Of a stretch of DNA of 64,000 nt, positions 27,813 through 36,310 are shown piece after piece. The stretch's first letter is position 1, and each line of letters starts with the position of its first letter. The stretch comes from an uncultured Rhizobiaceae bacterium. Lineage in GTDB: Bacteria > Pseudomonadota > Alphaproteobacteria > Rhizobiales > Rhizobiaceae. Below the pieces are notes generated by a model, which saw nothing but the letters and a program-made list of their open reading frames with translations, did no database searches and was not told the DNA's origin. The stretch is from NCBI GenBank assembly GCA_947259295.1, contig CAMYMG010000056.1, forward strand, positions 1-64,000, given 5' to 3'. The translations under genes and the position numbers were made by a program.

Positions 27813-28223
27813 ATGGCCGCATCGAACGGGCCAGACGAAACCGGAAAATCCGGACCGGGCGGGCAGGGCAAAGGTGCCGGCAGCGACGACGATCTTGAGC
27901 GCCGCCGGCGCGATCTCGAAGCATCGCTAGCAACGAGGTTGCCGGACAGGCAGGAGGGGAAACAAGGATCCGGATCCGGCAGTGTTGCCGGATATGGACA
28001 GGCACTGAAGCTTTCCAGCGAATTCATCGCGGGAGTAGCGGTCGGCGCCGGCCTTGGATGGGTTATCGACAGGATGGCGGGGACGTCGCCCTGGGGATTG
28101 ATCATCTTCCTGCTCTTGGGCTTTGGAGCGGGCGTGCTCAACGTCATGCGCTCCGCTGGAGTGGTTGCCCAGGCTGGTTTGAAAAACCCTGAAAAGGGTG
28201 CCAATAAGCCTGACGTGGAATAA
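27813..28223 (+). CDS. atpI: ATP synthase protein I (AtpI)
   Basis: A 136-residue protein: a charged, low-complexity N-terminal half, then two hydrophobic segments at about residues 69-110 (SSEFIAGVAVGAGLGWVIDR and WGLIIFLLLGFGAGVLNVMR), the AtpI/Zwittermicin-like F0F1 assembly factor pattern. The ATG at 27813 has a strong AGGGGAGG site; an in-frame ATG at 27738 overlaps the predicted promoter. AtpI helps assemble the c-ring. It heads the F0 operon, as in other Rhizobiales. Confidence 0.9.
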   Translation: MAASNGPDETGKSGPGGQGKGAGSDDDLERRRRDLEASLATRLPDRQEGKQGSGSGSVAGYGQALKLSSEFIAGVAVGAGLGWVIDRMAGTSPWGLIIFLLLGFGAGVLNVMRSAGVVAQAGLKNPEKGANKPDVE

Positions 28224-28262
28224 ATCGCGCCTTATGGGTGCAACGGTTGAAGGGAAGCCGAT

Positions 28263-29012
28263 TTGGCCAACGATCCAATCCATCAGTTTCAGATCACGAA
28301 ATGGATTCCGATCGAAGTCGGCGGGCTCGACTTTTCGTTCACCAATGCGTCGGCCTTCATGGTCGCCACTGTCGCTGCCGCGGGCCTCTTCCTGTATCTG
28401 ACGACAACCAGCCGCGCCTTGGTGCCCGGCCGGCTGCAGTCCATTTCCGAAATGTCCTACGAGTTCGTCGCGTCCATGCTGCACGACGCGGCTGGATCGC
28501 AGGGAATGAAGTTCTTTCCCTTCGTGTTCTCGCTGTTCATGTTCGTCCTGGTCGCCAATCTGCTCGGCCTGTTCCCCTATTTCTTCACGGTAACCAGCCA
28601 CATCATCGTTACCTTTGCCCTTGCGCTGCTCGTCATCGGCACGGTGATTGTCTATGGCTTCATGAAGCACGGGCTTGGTTTCCTGAAGCTGTTCGTGCCT
28701 CAGGGCGTCCCGGGCGTCCTGATACCGCTGGTCGTGCTGATCGAGGTCATTTCGTTCCTGTCGCGTCCGATCAGCCTCTCTGTCCGTCTTTTCGCAAACA
28801 TGCTCGCGGGTCACATCACCTTGAAGGTTTTCGCGGGTTTTGTGGTATCGCTGAGCGCGGCCGGCTTCCTCGGAGTGGCGGGTTCGATCCTGCCGCTGGC
28901 CATGACCGTCGCAATCACCGCGCTTGAAGTGCTGGTCGCATTTCTTCAGGCCTACGTTTTCGCCGTTCTTACCTGCATGTACCTCAACGACGCGCTGCAT
29001 CCGGGTCACTAG
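28263..29012 (+). CDS. atpB: ATP synthase F0, subunit a
   Basis: A 249-residue subunit with five to six membrane helices. The essential proton-channel arginine is in [17 protein letters not shown]; the C-terminal [20 protein letters not shown] helix is also highly conserved. Start is a TTG (not ATG) preceded by GAAGGGAAG, giving [20 protein letters not shown], which resembles rhizobial subunit a N-termini. It forms the half-channels that pass protons to the c-ring. Third-position GC and context are normal for the operon. Confidence 0.96.
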   Translation: MANDPIHQFQITKWIPIEVGGLDFSFTNASAFMVATVAAAGLFLYLTTTSRALVPGRLQSISEMSYEFVASMLHDAAGSQGMKFFPFVFSLFMFVLVANLLGLFPYFFTVTSHIIVTFALALLVIGTVIVYGFMKHGLGFLKLFVPQGVPGVLIPLVVLIEVISFLSRPISLSVRLFANMLAGHITLKVFAGFVVSLSAAGFLGVAGSILPLAMTVAITALEVLVAFLQAYVFAVLTCMYLNDALHPGH

Positions 29013-29079
29013 GGACATTCCGCCGGCGGGTGTTCCGCCTATCGCAACAAAAAGACTATCGATCCACAAGGAGTTGGAA

Positions 29080-29304
29080 ATGGAAGTAGACGCAGCAAAG
29101 GCAATCGGTGCGGGCATCGCCTGCCTCGGCATGGGCGGCGCGGGCATTGGCCTGGGCACGATTTTCGGCAGCTATCTCTCGGGCGCCCTGCGCAACCCGT
29201 CGGCTGCGGACGGCCAGTTCGGCCGCCTGATCTTCGGTTTCGCCGTGACGGAAGCTCTCGGCATCTTCTCGCTCCTCGTCGCTCTGCTCCTGCTCTTCAC
29301 GTAA
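29080..29304 (+). CDS. atpE: ATP synthase F0, subunit c
   Basis: A 74-residue hairpin protein with the two helices of subunit c. The glycine-rich first helix ([18 protein letters not shown]) and the conserved loop RNPSA are present; the proton-carrying carboxylate is Glu58 in [12 protein letters not shown]. The ATG at 29080 follows AAGGAG. It forms the rotating ring that couples proton flow to ATP synthesis. The 67-bp spacing before it, larger than in the rest of the operon, may allow for its higher required translation. Confidence 0.97.
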   Translation: MEVDAAKAIGAGIACLGMGGAGIGLGTIFGSYLSGALRNPSAADGQFGRLIFGFAVTEALGIFSLLVALLLLFT

Positions 29305-29369
29305 GACAGCACGGTAACAGTACGGCCGGCCGCCCATCGCGGCCGGATTGTCTGGACAGGGGAAGTTTG

Positions 29370-29993
29370 ATGTTTGTGACACCGGGATATGCGCAGGAGA
29401 CTGCACCGGCCGAAGGCGGCGCCCATGGCGAACCCGTCGCGGACGGTACACACGCGGCCGCGGCCGAGGGTGGCGCACATACCGAACAGGCCGAAGGCCA
29501 CGGCGGGGCGTTCCCGCCCTTCGACAGTTCGACCTTTCCGTCACAGATTCTGTGGCTGGCCATCACGTTTGGCCTGTTCTACCTGTTCCTGAAGCGGGTC
29601 GTGCTGCCGCGTCTTGGCGGCATCCTCGGTGACCGCACGACGCGTATCGGCAACGACCTCGACGAGGCCGCACGCATGAAGGCGGAGGCAGACGCAGCCG
29701 TTGCTGCCTACGAACAGGAACTCGCCGAGGCCAAGGCCAAGGCGAATTCGATCGGACAGCAGGCCCAGGAAGCCTCGAAGGCCGAAGCCGAAGAAGCCCG
29801 CAAGAAGGTCGAGGCCAGCCTCGCCAAGAAAATGGCCGATGCCGAAGCCGAGATCTCGAAGATCAAGGCGAACGCCATGCGTGAAGTCGGTTCGATTGCC
29901 GAGGAAACGTCGGCCGCGATCGTCCAGCAATTGACCGGTGGCAAGGTCGACAAGGCTGCGCTGTCGGCTGCCGTCAAGTCGGTCCGCGGCTAG
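29370..29993 (+). CDS. atpF2: ATP synthase F0, subunit b' (second b-type subunit)
   Basis: A 207-residue protein. Residues 1-50 are an Ala/Gly/His/Glu-rich, probably disordered leader (YAQETAPAEGGAHGE); one membrane helix follows at about 58-77 (PSQILWLAITFGLFYLFLKR), then a long Ala/Lys/Glu-rich coiled coil. Photosynthetic and rhizobial bacteria have two different b-type stator subunits, b' and b, encoded in tandem; this is the first. The ATG at 29370 follows GGGGAAG; a TTG one codon earlier is possible. It forms the peripheral stalk with the next gene product. Confidence 0.93.
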   Translation: MFVTPGYAQETAPAEGGAHGEPVADGTHAAAAEGGAHTEQAEGHGGAFPPFDSSTFPSQILWLAITFGLFYLFLKRVVLPRLGGILGDRTTRIGNDLDEAARMKAEADAAVAAYEQELAEAKAKANSIGQQAQEASKAEAEEARKKVEASLAKKMADAEAEISKIKANAMREVGSIAEETSAAIVQQLTGGKVDKAALSAAVKSVRG

Positions 29994-30002
29994 GAGACGA
30001 TC

Positions 30003-30482
30003 ATGGACGCAACATTCTGGGCCACAATTGCCCTTCTGATCTTCGTCGCTGTGGTGATCTACTACAAGGTCCCCGGCCTGATCTCCAAGTCGCTCGACGA
30101 GCGGGCCGACAACATTCGCAAGGAGCTGGAGGAAGCCAAGCGTCTGCGCGAGGAAGCCGAGCAGCTTCTCGCCGATTTCCAGCGCAAGCGGGTGGAAGCC
30201 GAGAAAGACGCTGCCGACATTGTGGCGGCGGCCAAACGCGAAGCGGACATGTTGCTCGAAGACGCTCACCGCAAGACCGAGGAATATGTCGAGCGTCGCA
30301 CGGCGCTGGCAGCACAGAAGATCGAACAGGCCGAGCGAGAGGCCGTGATCGAGGTTCGCGCCAGTGCCGTCGACATTGCCGTCGAGGCAGCACGCAAGAT
30401 CCTGGCCGACAAGGTCGACGCCAAGTCAGGCGCTGAGATATTCAACTCTTCCCTGCAGGAATTGAAAGCCAGGCTGAACTGA
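30003..30482 (+). CDS. atpF: ATP synthase F0, subunit b
   Basis: A 159-residue stator subunit: an N-terminal membrane helix (residues 4-24, FWATIALLIFVAVVIYYKVP) followed by a continuous coiled coil rich in Arg, Glu and Ala, ending in ADKVDAKSGAEIFNSSLQEL. It starts 9 bp after the b' stop behind AGGAGA. This is the last gene of the operon; the F1 genes are not in the window, consistent with the split F0/F1 arrangement of Alphaproteobacteria. Confidence 0.96.
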   Translation: MDATFWATIALLIFVAVVIYYKVPGLISKSLDERADNIRKELEEAKRLREEAEQLLADFQRKRVEAEKDAADIVAAAKREADMLLEDAHRKTEEYVERRTALAAQKIEQAEREAVIEVRASAVDIAVEAARKILADKVDAKSGAEIFNSSLQELKARLN

Positions 30483-30496
30483 CAACTGAGACACCG

Positions 30497-30530
30497 AAAA
30501 AAAGCCGCCCGGGAAACCTGGCGGCTTTTT
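30497..30530. terminator. Bidirectional Rho-independent terminator
   Basis: A GCCGCC/GGCGGC stem (30504-30509 and 30520-30525) is flanked by an A7 run on the left and a T5 run on the right. It can therefore end both the rightward F0 operon and the leftward rnhB transcript. Confidence 0.9.
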
Positions 30531-30559
30531 GTTTGGCGTTTCCCGAGTTCCGCTTGAGC

Positions 30560-31249
30560 TCAGAGTTCGGCGAACTCGCTCTGGCTTTCTTCCACTGCAT
30601 CGAGCCTGAAGGGCGAGAAGGACAGCCTGTGAAGGCGCGGAGCCGGGCCGTAGAGGCCGATCGCCGTGCGGTGGCGCTCCGTGGCATACCCCATGTGAAC
30701 TTCAAGTCCGTAGCGCTCGTCGGCCTTTCCGCAGTGCTGCATCATCCTGTCGCGCATCACCTTGGCGACGATCGACGCCGCCGCGATCGACTGTGACCGC
30801 TGGTCCCCCTTGATCAGGGCCTGGCAGGAACAGCCGAGGCCGGGAGGGACGTCTCGACCGTCCGCCAGTGCCGACCGTGCCTTCACCGGCAGTCCCGAGA
30901 GCGCACGGCGCATGGCCTCCAGGCTGGCTTTTCGGATGTCGCTGCGGTCGATGCCCTCGGCGCACATCGAGGCGACCGAAATGCCGAGCGCCAGTTTCAG
31001 GATTGTCGAAAACACTGTCTCCCGCTGCTGCGCTGTGAGTCGCTTGGAATCGTCGAGCCCCTCGGGAATCCGCTCCGGGTCGAGCACAACGGCAGCCGCA
31101 ACGACAGGACCGGCCAGCGGACCGCGTCCGGCCTCGTCGAGGCCGGCGACAGGCCAGTGACCATTGGCGATCGCCTTCAGCTCGAAGCTGAAGTCCGGCC
31201 TTTCGACAATCGAAATGAGGGGCGGAGAATCGGAACGCTGGCGAGCCAT
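30560..31249 (-). CDS. rnhB: Ribonuclease HII
   Basis: A 230-residue enzyme with the RNase HII catalytic residues: the [19 protein letters not shown] block gives the first Asp-Glu pair, DDSKRLT the next segment, and [17 protein letters not shown] the third. It removes RNA from RNA-DNA hybrids and single ribonucleotides from DNA. The ATG at 31249 is selected; a longer frame from 31333 adds a cysteine-containing stretch not typical of the family. Convergent with atpF across the shared terminator. Confidence 0.95.
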   Translation of the reverse strand: MARQRSDSPPLISIVERPDFSFELKAIANGHWPVAGLDEAGRGPLAGPVVAAAVVLDPERIPEGLDDSKRLTAQQRETVFSTILKLALGISVASMCAEGIDRSDIRKASLEAMRRALSGLPVKARSALADGRDVPPGLGCSCQALIKGDQRSQSIAAASIVAKVMRDRMMQHCGKADERYGLEVHMGYATERHRTAIGLYGPAPRLHRLSFSPFRLDAVEESQSEFAEL

Positions 31250-31391
31250 GGTGCGGCAATGCTCGCATCGGTCCCGATTCTCCGCAAGTCCTTCCTGGCC
31301 GATCGGGGCGGTGGGCCGGGAAGGCACCGTCAAAGCCGGGGGGGCGGCCGGACGGATTTCGTGAAAAGTCTTTCTGGAGACTGACGGCTGG

Positions 31392-32546
31392 CTAGAGCAG
31401 CATCAATTGCTCGTTCGCCTTCTTCGCATGGACGAAGAGGTCGGTGCGGAGCGGCGATTTCTGCGCATTGAGCCCGAGCCTGCGTGCCGCGATCTCGAAG
31501 CGCCTGCCGATCTGCCAGGCATAGGGGCCGCTGCCCTTCATCCGCTTGCCCCACTCGGCGTCGTAGTCCTTGCCGTCGCGCATAGAGCGCACCAGCGACA
31601 TCACGTGCCGATAACGGTCCGGATAGTGGCGCAGCAGCCAGTCCTTGAAGATCGGGCTGACCTCGAGCGGCAGGCGCAGGATGACATAGCCGGCGTCGCG
31701 TGCTCCGGCGGCACGCGCCGCATCGAGGATGCGTTCGATCTCCTGGTCCGTCAGGCCCGGCACGACTGGCGCGACCATCACCGAGGTCGGGATACCGGCG
31801 TCGCTCAGTTCGCGGATCGCTTCCAGACGCTTCGTCGGGGTCGCGGCGCGCGGCTCCATGGTCCTCGCGAGCTTGCGGTCGAGCGTCGTAACCGACAGCG
31901 CCACCTTGGCCAGGCCGCGCTCGGCCATGCGTGAGAGGATATCGATGTCGCGCGTGACGAGCGCCGATTTCGTCACGATGCCTACAGGATGGTTGCGCGC
32001 CTCGAGCACTTCCAGGATCTCGCGCATGATCCGCCACTGCTTTTCCACCGGCTGATACGGGTCGGTATTGGTGCCGATGGCGATGGTGCGCGGCTGGTAG
32101 CCTTCCTTGGACAGTTCCTTGTCGAGCAGTTTCGCAGCGTCGGGCTTGGCGAAAAGCTTCGATTCGAAATCGAGCCCTGCAGACAGGCCCATATAGCTGT
32201 GCGTCGGGCGGGCGAAGCAATAGACGCAGCCATGCTCGCAGCCGCGATAGGGATTTATCGAACGGTCGAATGAAATGTCTGGCGATTCGTTGCGGGTGAT
32301 GATGGTGCGGGGCTTCTCGACCTGTACTTCCGTCTTGAAGGGCGGCAGGTCCTCGAAGGAGCTCCAGCCGTCGTCGAATACGTCGCGGCTCACCGGCTCG
32401 AAGCGGCCGCTCGGATTGATGCCTGCGGCGCGGCCCCGATTGCGTTCGGGACGCACCCTGATTCCGCTCTGCTCGATCATCGCATTCGCCATCTCGGCCC
32501 TTCCGGCTCCAAAAGCTGCAATGTCTGCGCGTGTGATCTGTTCCAT
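31392..32546 (-). CDS. PA0069-family radical SAM protein (SplB/COG1533-like)
   Basis: A protein of about 384 residues (401 if the ATG at 32597 is used). The radical SAM motif CX3CX2C is in [20 protein letters not shown]; the PA0069-type N-terminal segment [20 protein letters not shown] precedes it. The group belongs to COG1533, related to spore photoproduct lyase, and its function in non-spore-formers is unknown but suspected in DNA repair. Two starts are plausible: ATG 32546 behind GGGAGAG, and ATG 32597 behind AGGA. A rhizobial-type LexA box lies 26 bp upstream of the longer start, so damage induction is likely (inference). Confidence 0.87.
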   Translation of the reverse strand: MEQITRADIAAFGAGRAEMANAMIEQSGIRVRPERNRGRAAGINPSGRFEPVSRDVFDDGWSSFEDLPPFKTEVQVEKPRTIITRNESPDISFDRSINPYRGCEHGCVYCFARPTHSYMGLSAGLDFESKLFAKPDAAKLLDKELSKEGYQPRTIAIGTNTDPYQPVEKQWRIMREILEVLEARNHPVGIVTKSALVTRDIDILSRMAERGLAKVALSVTTLDRKLARTMEPRAATPTKRLEAIRELSDAGIPTSVMVAPVVPGLTDQEIERILDAARAAGARDAGYVILRLPLEVSPIFKDWLLRHYPDRYRHVMSLVRSMRDGKDYDAEWGKRMKGSGPYAWQIGRRFEIAARRLGLNAQKSPLRTDLFVHAKKANEQLMLL

Positions 32547-32622
32547 TCGGGCTCTCTCCCAAGGCATCTCGGCAGGTCTGCGAATCGTCGTTTTCATGAA
32601 ACTATTCCTATTCGCCAAACGA

Positions 32623-32637
32623 GAACAAAGCAAGAAC
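32623..32637 (-). promoter_or_regulatory. Candidate LexA (SOS) box, GAAC-N7-GAAC
   Basis: The exact direct repeat GAAC-AAAGCAA-GAAC matches the LexA-binding motif established for Rhizobium and other Alphaproteobacteria (GAACN7GAAC, read GTTCN7GTTC on the other strand). It lies upstream of the radical SAM gene, in the 110-161 bp gap to the divergent glycosyltransferase gene. Confidence 0.65.
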
Positions 32638-32707
32638 TTAATGGCGAGCGGGGTCGACGCGAAGCCGGCAACTGGCGCACCGCGGCGGTTTCGGCTATTC
32701 CGCCTGC

Positions 32708-33214
32708 ATGCTTAGCGTTTTGATCGAGACTCGGAACGACGAGGACGGCCTGGCCCGGACGCTTGCCTCGCTGATCGGCGGCGCCATCGAAGGCGTCGTG
32801 CGCGAGGTGATCGTCTGCGACAATGGCTCCACCGACCAGACCGGCAAGGTCGCGGATCACGCCGGGTGCCTCTATATCAGTGGCGGCATTGCCGCCGGCG
32901 TACGCCAGGCCAAGGGCGACTGGCTTCTCCTCGTAGAGCCCGGCTCGCGCCTTGTCGAAGGCTGGATGGAAGGGGTCATCGCCCATACCAGCCGTCAGAA
33001 GATGCCGGCCCGCTTCTCACGCTCGAAGGTCGGGCGAGCGCCATTCCTGTCGCGTGTCTTTTCCGGCAACCGGGCGTTGTCGGATGGGCTGGTGATTACC
33101 AAGAGCCAGGCATCGGCTCTGGTGCGGCGGGCGTCGAGTGCCGAGGCCCTGGCCCGCGGCCTGGCGTCCAAGCGGCTGACGTCGGAGATCCGCGTCGCGC
33201 CACGCGTCGCCTAG
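32708..33214 (+). CDS. Short family 2 glycosyltransferase
   Basis: A 168-residue protein with the GT-A start MLSVLIETRNDEDGLARTLA and the nucleotide-sugar motif VIVCDNGSTDQTGKVAD near residues 34-50; a DWLLLVEPGS segment replaces the usual DxD region. It is much shorter than typical GT2 enzymes (250-330 residues) and ends just after the donor-binding half, with no membrane segment. It may be a minimal enzyme or a non-catalytic relative. No Shine-Dalgarno is evident. It is divergent from the LexA-box gene. Confidence 0.75.
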   Translation: MLSVLIETRNDEDGLARTLASLIGGAIEGVVREVIVCDNGSTDQTGKVADHAGCLYISGGIAAGVRQAKGDWLLLVEPGSRLVEGWMEGVIAHTSRQKMPARFSRSKVGRAPFLSRVFSGNRALSDGLVITKSQASALVRRASSAEALARGLASKRLTSEIRVAPRVA

Positions 33215-33315
33215 AGGCGGCATTAGCGCTTCATTAAGCGTTGCCCCAATCGTTCCGGAACGGAAATTGTGCGGCGGCGGTTGCTGCGGCAGATTTCCCG
33301 TACGGAGGATCCGCC

Positions 33316-33699
33316 ATGCCACGCATTGCCTTGCTCGCCCTGCTTGCTGCCGCACCGATGATGCCGTCGACTGCGCTCGCCGACGAGGCGGGCAGCGTCC
33401 ATATTGATGTCGCCGGCCACGCTCACCACCGCGAGGCCCCCGCCTGGGCGCCGCCGACCGGTGCCCAAGTCTATTATGGCTATCATTTCACCCAGGTGCC
33501 GGCCTACCCCGAACCGGACATCTCCCACGCTTATCCAGTCCCGGTATTCCAGGGTGCCCGCCCGTTGCCGGTCGTCGGCTATGCCAGTCCGGCCCATGTC
33601 GAATGGTGCTACCGGCACTACAATTCCTACCGGCTTTCCGACAACAGCTTCCAGCCCCATCAGGGCGTCCGCCGTGCCTGCCGGTCGCCCTATCACTGA
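33316..33699 (+). CDS. BA14K-like secreted protein
   Basis: A 127-residue exported protein: signal peptide to about residue 22 ([20 protein letters not shown]), a proline/tyrosine-rich middle, and a C-terminal [20 protein letters not shown] ending RRACRSPY that matches the BA14K family pattern (WC..RY.SY...D..F....G.RR.C). BA14K of Brucella is an immunoreactive protein with lectin-like properties. The ATG at 33316 has a strong GGAGGA. The two cysteines could form a disulfide in the periplasm. Confidence 0.75.
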   Translation: MPRIALLALLAAAPMMPSTALADEAGSVHIDVAGHAHHREAPAWAPPTGAQVYYGYHFTQVPAYPEPDISHAYPVPVFQGARPLPVVGYASPAHVEWCYRHYNSYRLSDNSFQPHQGVRRACRSPYH

Positions 33700-33795
33700 G
33701 CCGGGCCGGTTGAAGCTACCCGGTAGCGCTCCGCGGGAAGGAACCACCGTCCCGTTGCCGCATTTGCAATTGATCGGCATGGCGGGAGCGGAAGA

Positions 33796-34587
33796 TTGGA
33801 ACACAAAGCCAAACAATGGTTCAAGCCGCTGGCTCGCATCGGCTACGCATCGCGCGGACTGATCTATTTGGTCATCGGCTATTTCGCTGCGCTGGCCGCG
33901 ATCGGCGCGGGGCAGCCAATGGGCTCCCGCGAGGCTCTCGGAAAGCTGCTCACCAGCGGCTTCGGCGCCATCATGGCCTACGGCCTGATTGCAGCACTAA
34001 TCTTCTACGCCGCCTGGCGGTTGATCCAGTCGGGGTTTGATACCGACGATCACGGTTTTGATCCCAAGGGCCTGGCAATCCGCGGCGGGCTGGCCGCAAG
34101 CGGCATCATCTACCTGACGCTCGCCTTTTATGTCTGGTCGCTGCGTAGCGCCGCGGGAGACAGCGGCGGCGGCGGAGGTTTCGCCGAGACACTGGCAGGC
34201 TTCGTCGGCAGCCGCTGGGCATCAGCGACGCTGGCCCTCGTACTGGCCGGCGTCGCCATTGCCCACGTCGCCAAGGCAGTCCGCGGCAAATATGCCGACC
34301 ATATGGACGCCGGCGGTCACGCCATGACGATCATTCACCCGATCGCCAAGACCGGACTGATCGCACGCGGCATGGTGTTCCTGGTCGTTGCCTTTCTCTT
34401 CGCGCTGCGCGCCGTGCGGGCCGACGGTAGCGGCAAGCCTCCGGACTCTCAGCGGGCGCTTGAGTTCATCCAGTCGCTGCCGGTCGGCTGGGCACTGCTT
34501 GCCGCGATAGGATTCGGACTGGTTGCCTTTGCGCTCTATTCCCTCATCGAGGCGATCTACCGCCGCATCAATGTCGAGGACGCGTGA
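33796..34587 (+). CDS. DUF1206 membrane protein
   Basis: A 263-residue protein with six hydrophobic segments arranged as three similar pairs, the DUF1206 pattern: ARIGYASRGLIYLVIGYFAA, then AIRGGLAASGIIYLTLAFYV, then IAKTGLIARGMVFLVVAFLF. The repeated G..RG..YL/F motif shows internal triplication. The function of the family is unknown. Start is a TTG behind GGGAGCGGAAG. It is convergent with moaB with 3 bp between stops. Confidence 0.87.
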   Translation: MEHKAKQWFKPLARIGYASRGLIYLVIGYFAALAAIGAGQPMGSREALGKLLTSGFGAIMAYGLIAALIFYAAWRLIQSGFDTDDHGFDPKGLAIRGGLAASGIIYLTLAFYVWSLRSAAGDSGGGGGFAETLAGFVGSRWASATLALVLAGVAIAHVAKAVRGKYADHMDAGGHAMTIIHPIAKTGLIARGMVFLVVAFLFALRAVRADGSGKPPDSQRALEFIQSLPVGWALLAAIGFGLVAFALYSLIEAIYRRINVEDA

Positions 34588-34590
34588 GCG

Positions 34591-35151
34591 CTACGGTTTG
34601 CTCAGACCTGCACCGCGCCTGAGATGCTCGTCCAGCCGCGGCATGATCTCGACGAAATTGCACGGCTTGTGCCGGTAGTCGAGCTGAGCCTTGAGGATCC
34701 CGTCCCAAGCGTCCCGGCATGCGCCGGGCGATCCCGGCAGCACGAAGACGAAGGTGGCGTTGACGACGCCACCGGTCGCTCGGCTCTGTATCGTCGAGGT
34801 TCCGATCTTGTCGTAGGATATCCGGTGAAACATTTCCGAAAATCCGTCCATCCGCTTTTCGAAAATCGGCTCCAGCGCCTCGGGCGTCACGTCACGGCCC
34901 GTGAAGCCGGTGCCGCCGGTAGTGATCACCACGTCGATCGCTTCATCGCGCGACCAGCCGAGCACCTTGGCCCGGATGCTTTCCGCATCGTCGGTCACGA
35001 TGTCACGCGCGGCCAGCACATGGCCTGCCTCGACGATACGGTCGGCCAGCGTCTGTCCCGACTTGTCGTCGGCAAGGCTTCGCGTATCGGAAACCGTTAG
35101 CACCGCGATGCCGACCGGGATGAAGCGGCGGCTTTCGTCGATCCGGCTCAT
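34591..35151 (-). CDS. moaB: Molybdopterin adenylyltransferase-like protein MoaB
   Basis: A 186-residue MoaB/Mog-fold protein with AVLTVSDTRSLADDKSGQTL, the TTGGTGFTGRDVTPEALEPI motif (molybdopterin binding) and VFVLPGSPGACRDAWDGIL. It adenylates molybdopterin in molybdenum cofactor synthesis. The ATG overlaps the ispE stop (ATGA), so translation is coupled although the pathways are unrelated; an upstream in-frame start would extend into ispE. No other moa or moe gene is nearby. Confidence 0.94.
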   Translation of the reverse strand: MSRIDESRRFIPVGIAVLTVSDTRSLADDKSGQTLADRIVEAGHVLAARDIVTDDAESIRAKVLGWSRDEAIDVVITTGGTGFTGRDVTPEALEPIFEKRMDGFSEMFHRISYDKIGTSTIQSRATGGVVNATFVFVLPGSPGACRDAWDGILKAQLDYRHKPCNFVEIMPRLDEHLRRGAGLSKP

Positions 35152-36035
35152 GCACCCTCCGACGGTATGCTGCGGGTCGCGGCAACGAACCATTTCGGTT
35201 GGCGCTTGCGGATTTCGGCCGCCGCGCGCTTGGCGACATTGCCGGTCTCGTAGAGGCCGAAGCAGGTTGCGCCCGAACCCGACATGCGGGCAAAGCCGGC
35301 ATCAGCCTTGTTCAAGGCGGCAAGCGCGTATCGGATCGAGGGCGTGATGCTTTCGGCCGCCGGGCCCAGATCGTTGCGGGTCGTTTCCAGCCAGTTGCGC
35401 ATGCTGTGGAACTCGATCTGGCGGGGCAGGGGCGGCAGGCCCTCATTGTCCGCATTCGCCAGCGCCTTGAACACATCGGCCGTCGCAACGCCCACACCCG
35501 GATTAACCAGCACCAGGCCAAGCGACGGAAAACCGTCGACCATGGTCAGTTCGTCTCCGGTGCCGCGCGCCAGGAGAGGCTTCGCGGCCAGGCACATCGG
35601 CACATCGGCGCCCAGGCCGGCTCCAAGCTTGGCCATCTCGGCTTCGGCAAGCTCGAGGCGCCACAATTTCGCGAGGCTGCGCAGTGTCGCGGCCGCATCG
35701 CTCGAGCCGCCGCCGACGCCGGACGCGACCGGCAGGTTCTTTTCGAGTGATATGGCAACAGGCGGCGCGCTATCTTGCCCGACATGGGCGCGCAGCGCGT
35801 CACGCGCTCTCAGCACCAGATTGTCGCCGTCCCGCGGCACGCCCTCGCCATACCGGCCCGTGACCTCAAGTCTGTCCTCGTCCGAAGCGGCGGTTTCGAT
35901 CCGGTCGCCAAATCGGGTGAACACGACGAGGCTGTCGATCAGATGATAGCCATCGGCGCGCTTGCCCGTGACTTGCAGAGCGAGATTTATCTTTGCTGGC
36001 GCCAGTTCGGCGGTCGAAACAGGTTCTGGCGTCAC
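35148..36035 (-). CDS. ispE: 4-diphosphocytidyl-2-C-methyl-D-erythritol kinase
   Basis: A 295-residue GHMP kinase of the MEP isoprenoid pathway. LAPAKINLALQVTGKRADGY starts the fold, with the lysine of the active site; LPVASGVGGGSSDAAATLRS is the ATP-binding motif; ARMSGSGATCFGLYE is the third GHMP motif. The start is a GTG at 36035, the only start codon close to the conserved N-terminus; no good Shine-Dalgarno is seen, suggesting coupling to the small gene 16 bp upstream. The product acts before IspF; the polyprenyl synthase gene at 38432 draws on the same pathway. Confidence 0.94.
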   Translation of the reverse strand: MTPEPVSTAELAPAKINLALQVTGKRADGYHLIDSLVVFTRFGDRIETAASDEDRLEVTGRYGEGVPRDGDNLVLRARDALRAHVGQDSAPPVAISLEKNLPVASGVGGGSSDAAATLRSLAKLWRLELAEAEMAKLGAGLGADVPMCLAAKPLLARGTGDELTMVDGFPSLGLVLVNPGVGVATADVFKALANADNEGLPPLPRQIEFHSMRNWLETTRNDLGPAAESITPSIRYALAALNKADAGFARMSGSGATCFGLYETGNVAKRAAAEIRKRQPKWFVAATRSIPSEGA

Positions 36036-36051
36036 GATTGAGATTGCGCGA

Positions 36052-36237
36052 TCAGTCTTTGGCCAGGCGGTATTCGCCGGTCTCGGGATCCTGCACGAGC
36101 GTGCCGGTAGCGCCGCTTGCAGCCTGCTTTTCGGCCCGGCGCACCTTGGCGGTGACACGCTGCGCTTCCCTGACGAAGGAGCGGTAGCCGACATAGGCGG
36201 CAACGCCAACAGCGGCGAAGAAGATGATCTGCGGCAT
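36052..36237 (-). CDS. Small single-pass membrane protein, uncharacterised
   Basis: A 61-residue protein: PQIIFFAAVGVAAYVGYRSF is a membrane helix at the N-terminus, followed by a basic, helical tail ending LVQDPETGEYRLAKD. It has an excellent ribosome-binding site (GGAAGGAGG) just before the ATG, which strongly supports it as real. Small proteins of this look recur beside ispE/sppA in Rhizobiales, but I do not recognise a named family. It is probably in the sppA-ispE-moaB operon. Confidence 0.75.
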   Translation of the reverse strand: MPQIIFFAAVGVAAYVGYRSFVREAQRVTAKVRRAEKQAASGATGTLVQDPETGEYRLAKD

Positions 36238-36310
36238 TGTACTCCTCCTTCCGAGAGGCTGGCCGGAAATGCCGGTCAAGCTCCCATGATAGCCGTGTTC
36301 ATGTCTTTTT

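Noticed and set aside
33223..33237. TTAG-N7-TTAA upstream of the BA14K-like gene, near the CtrA consensus
   Set aside because: One mismatch in the conserved core, and it overlaps a short inverted repeat after the preceding stop codon; not distinguishable from chance.
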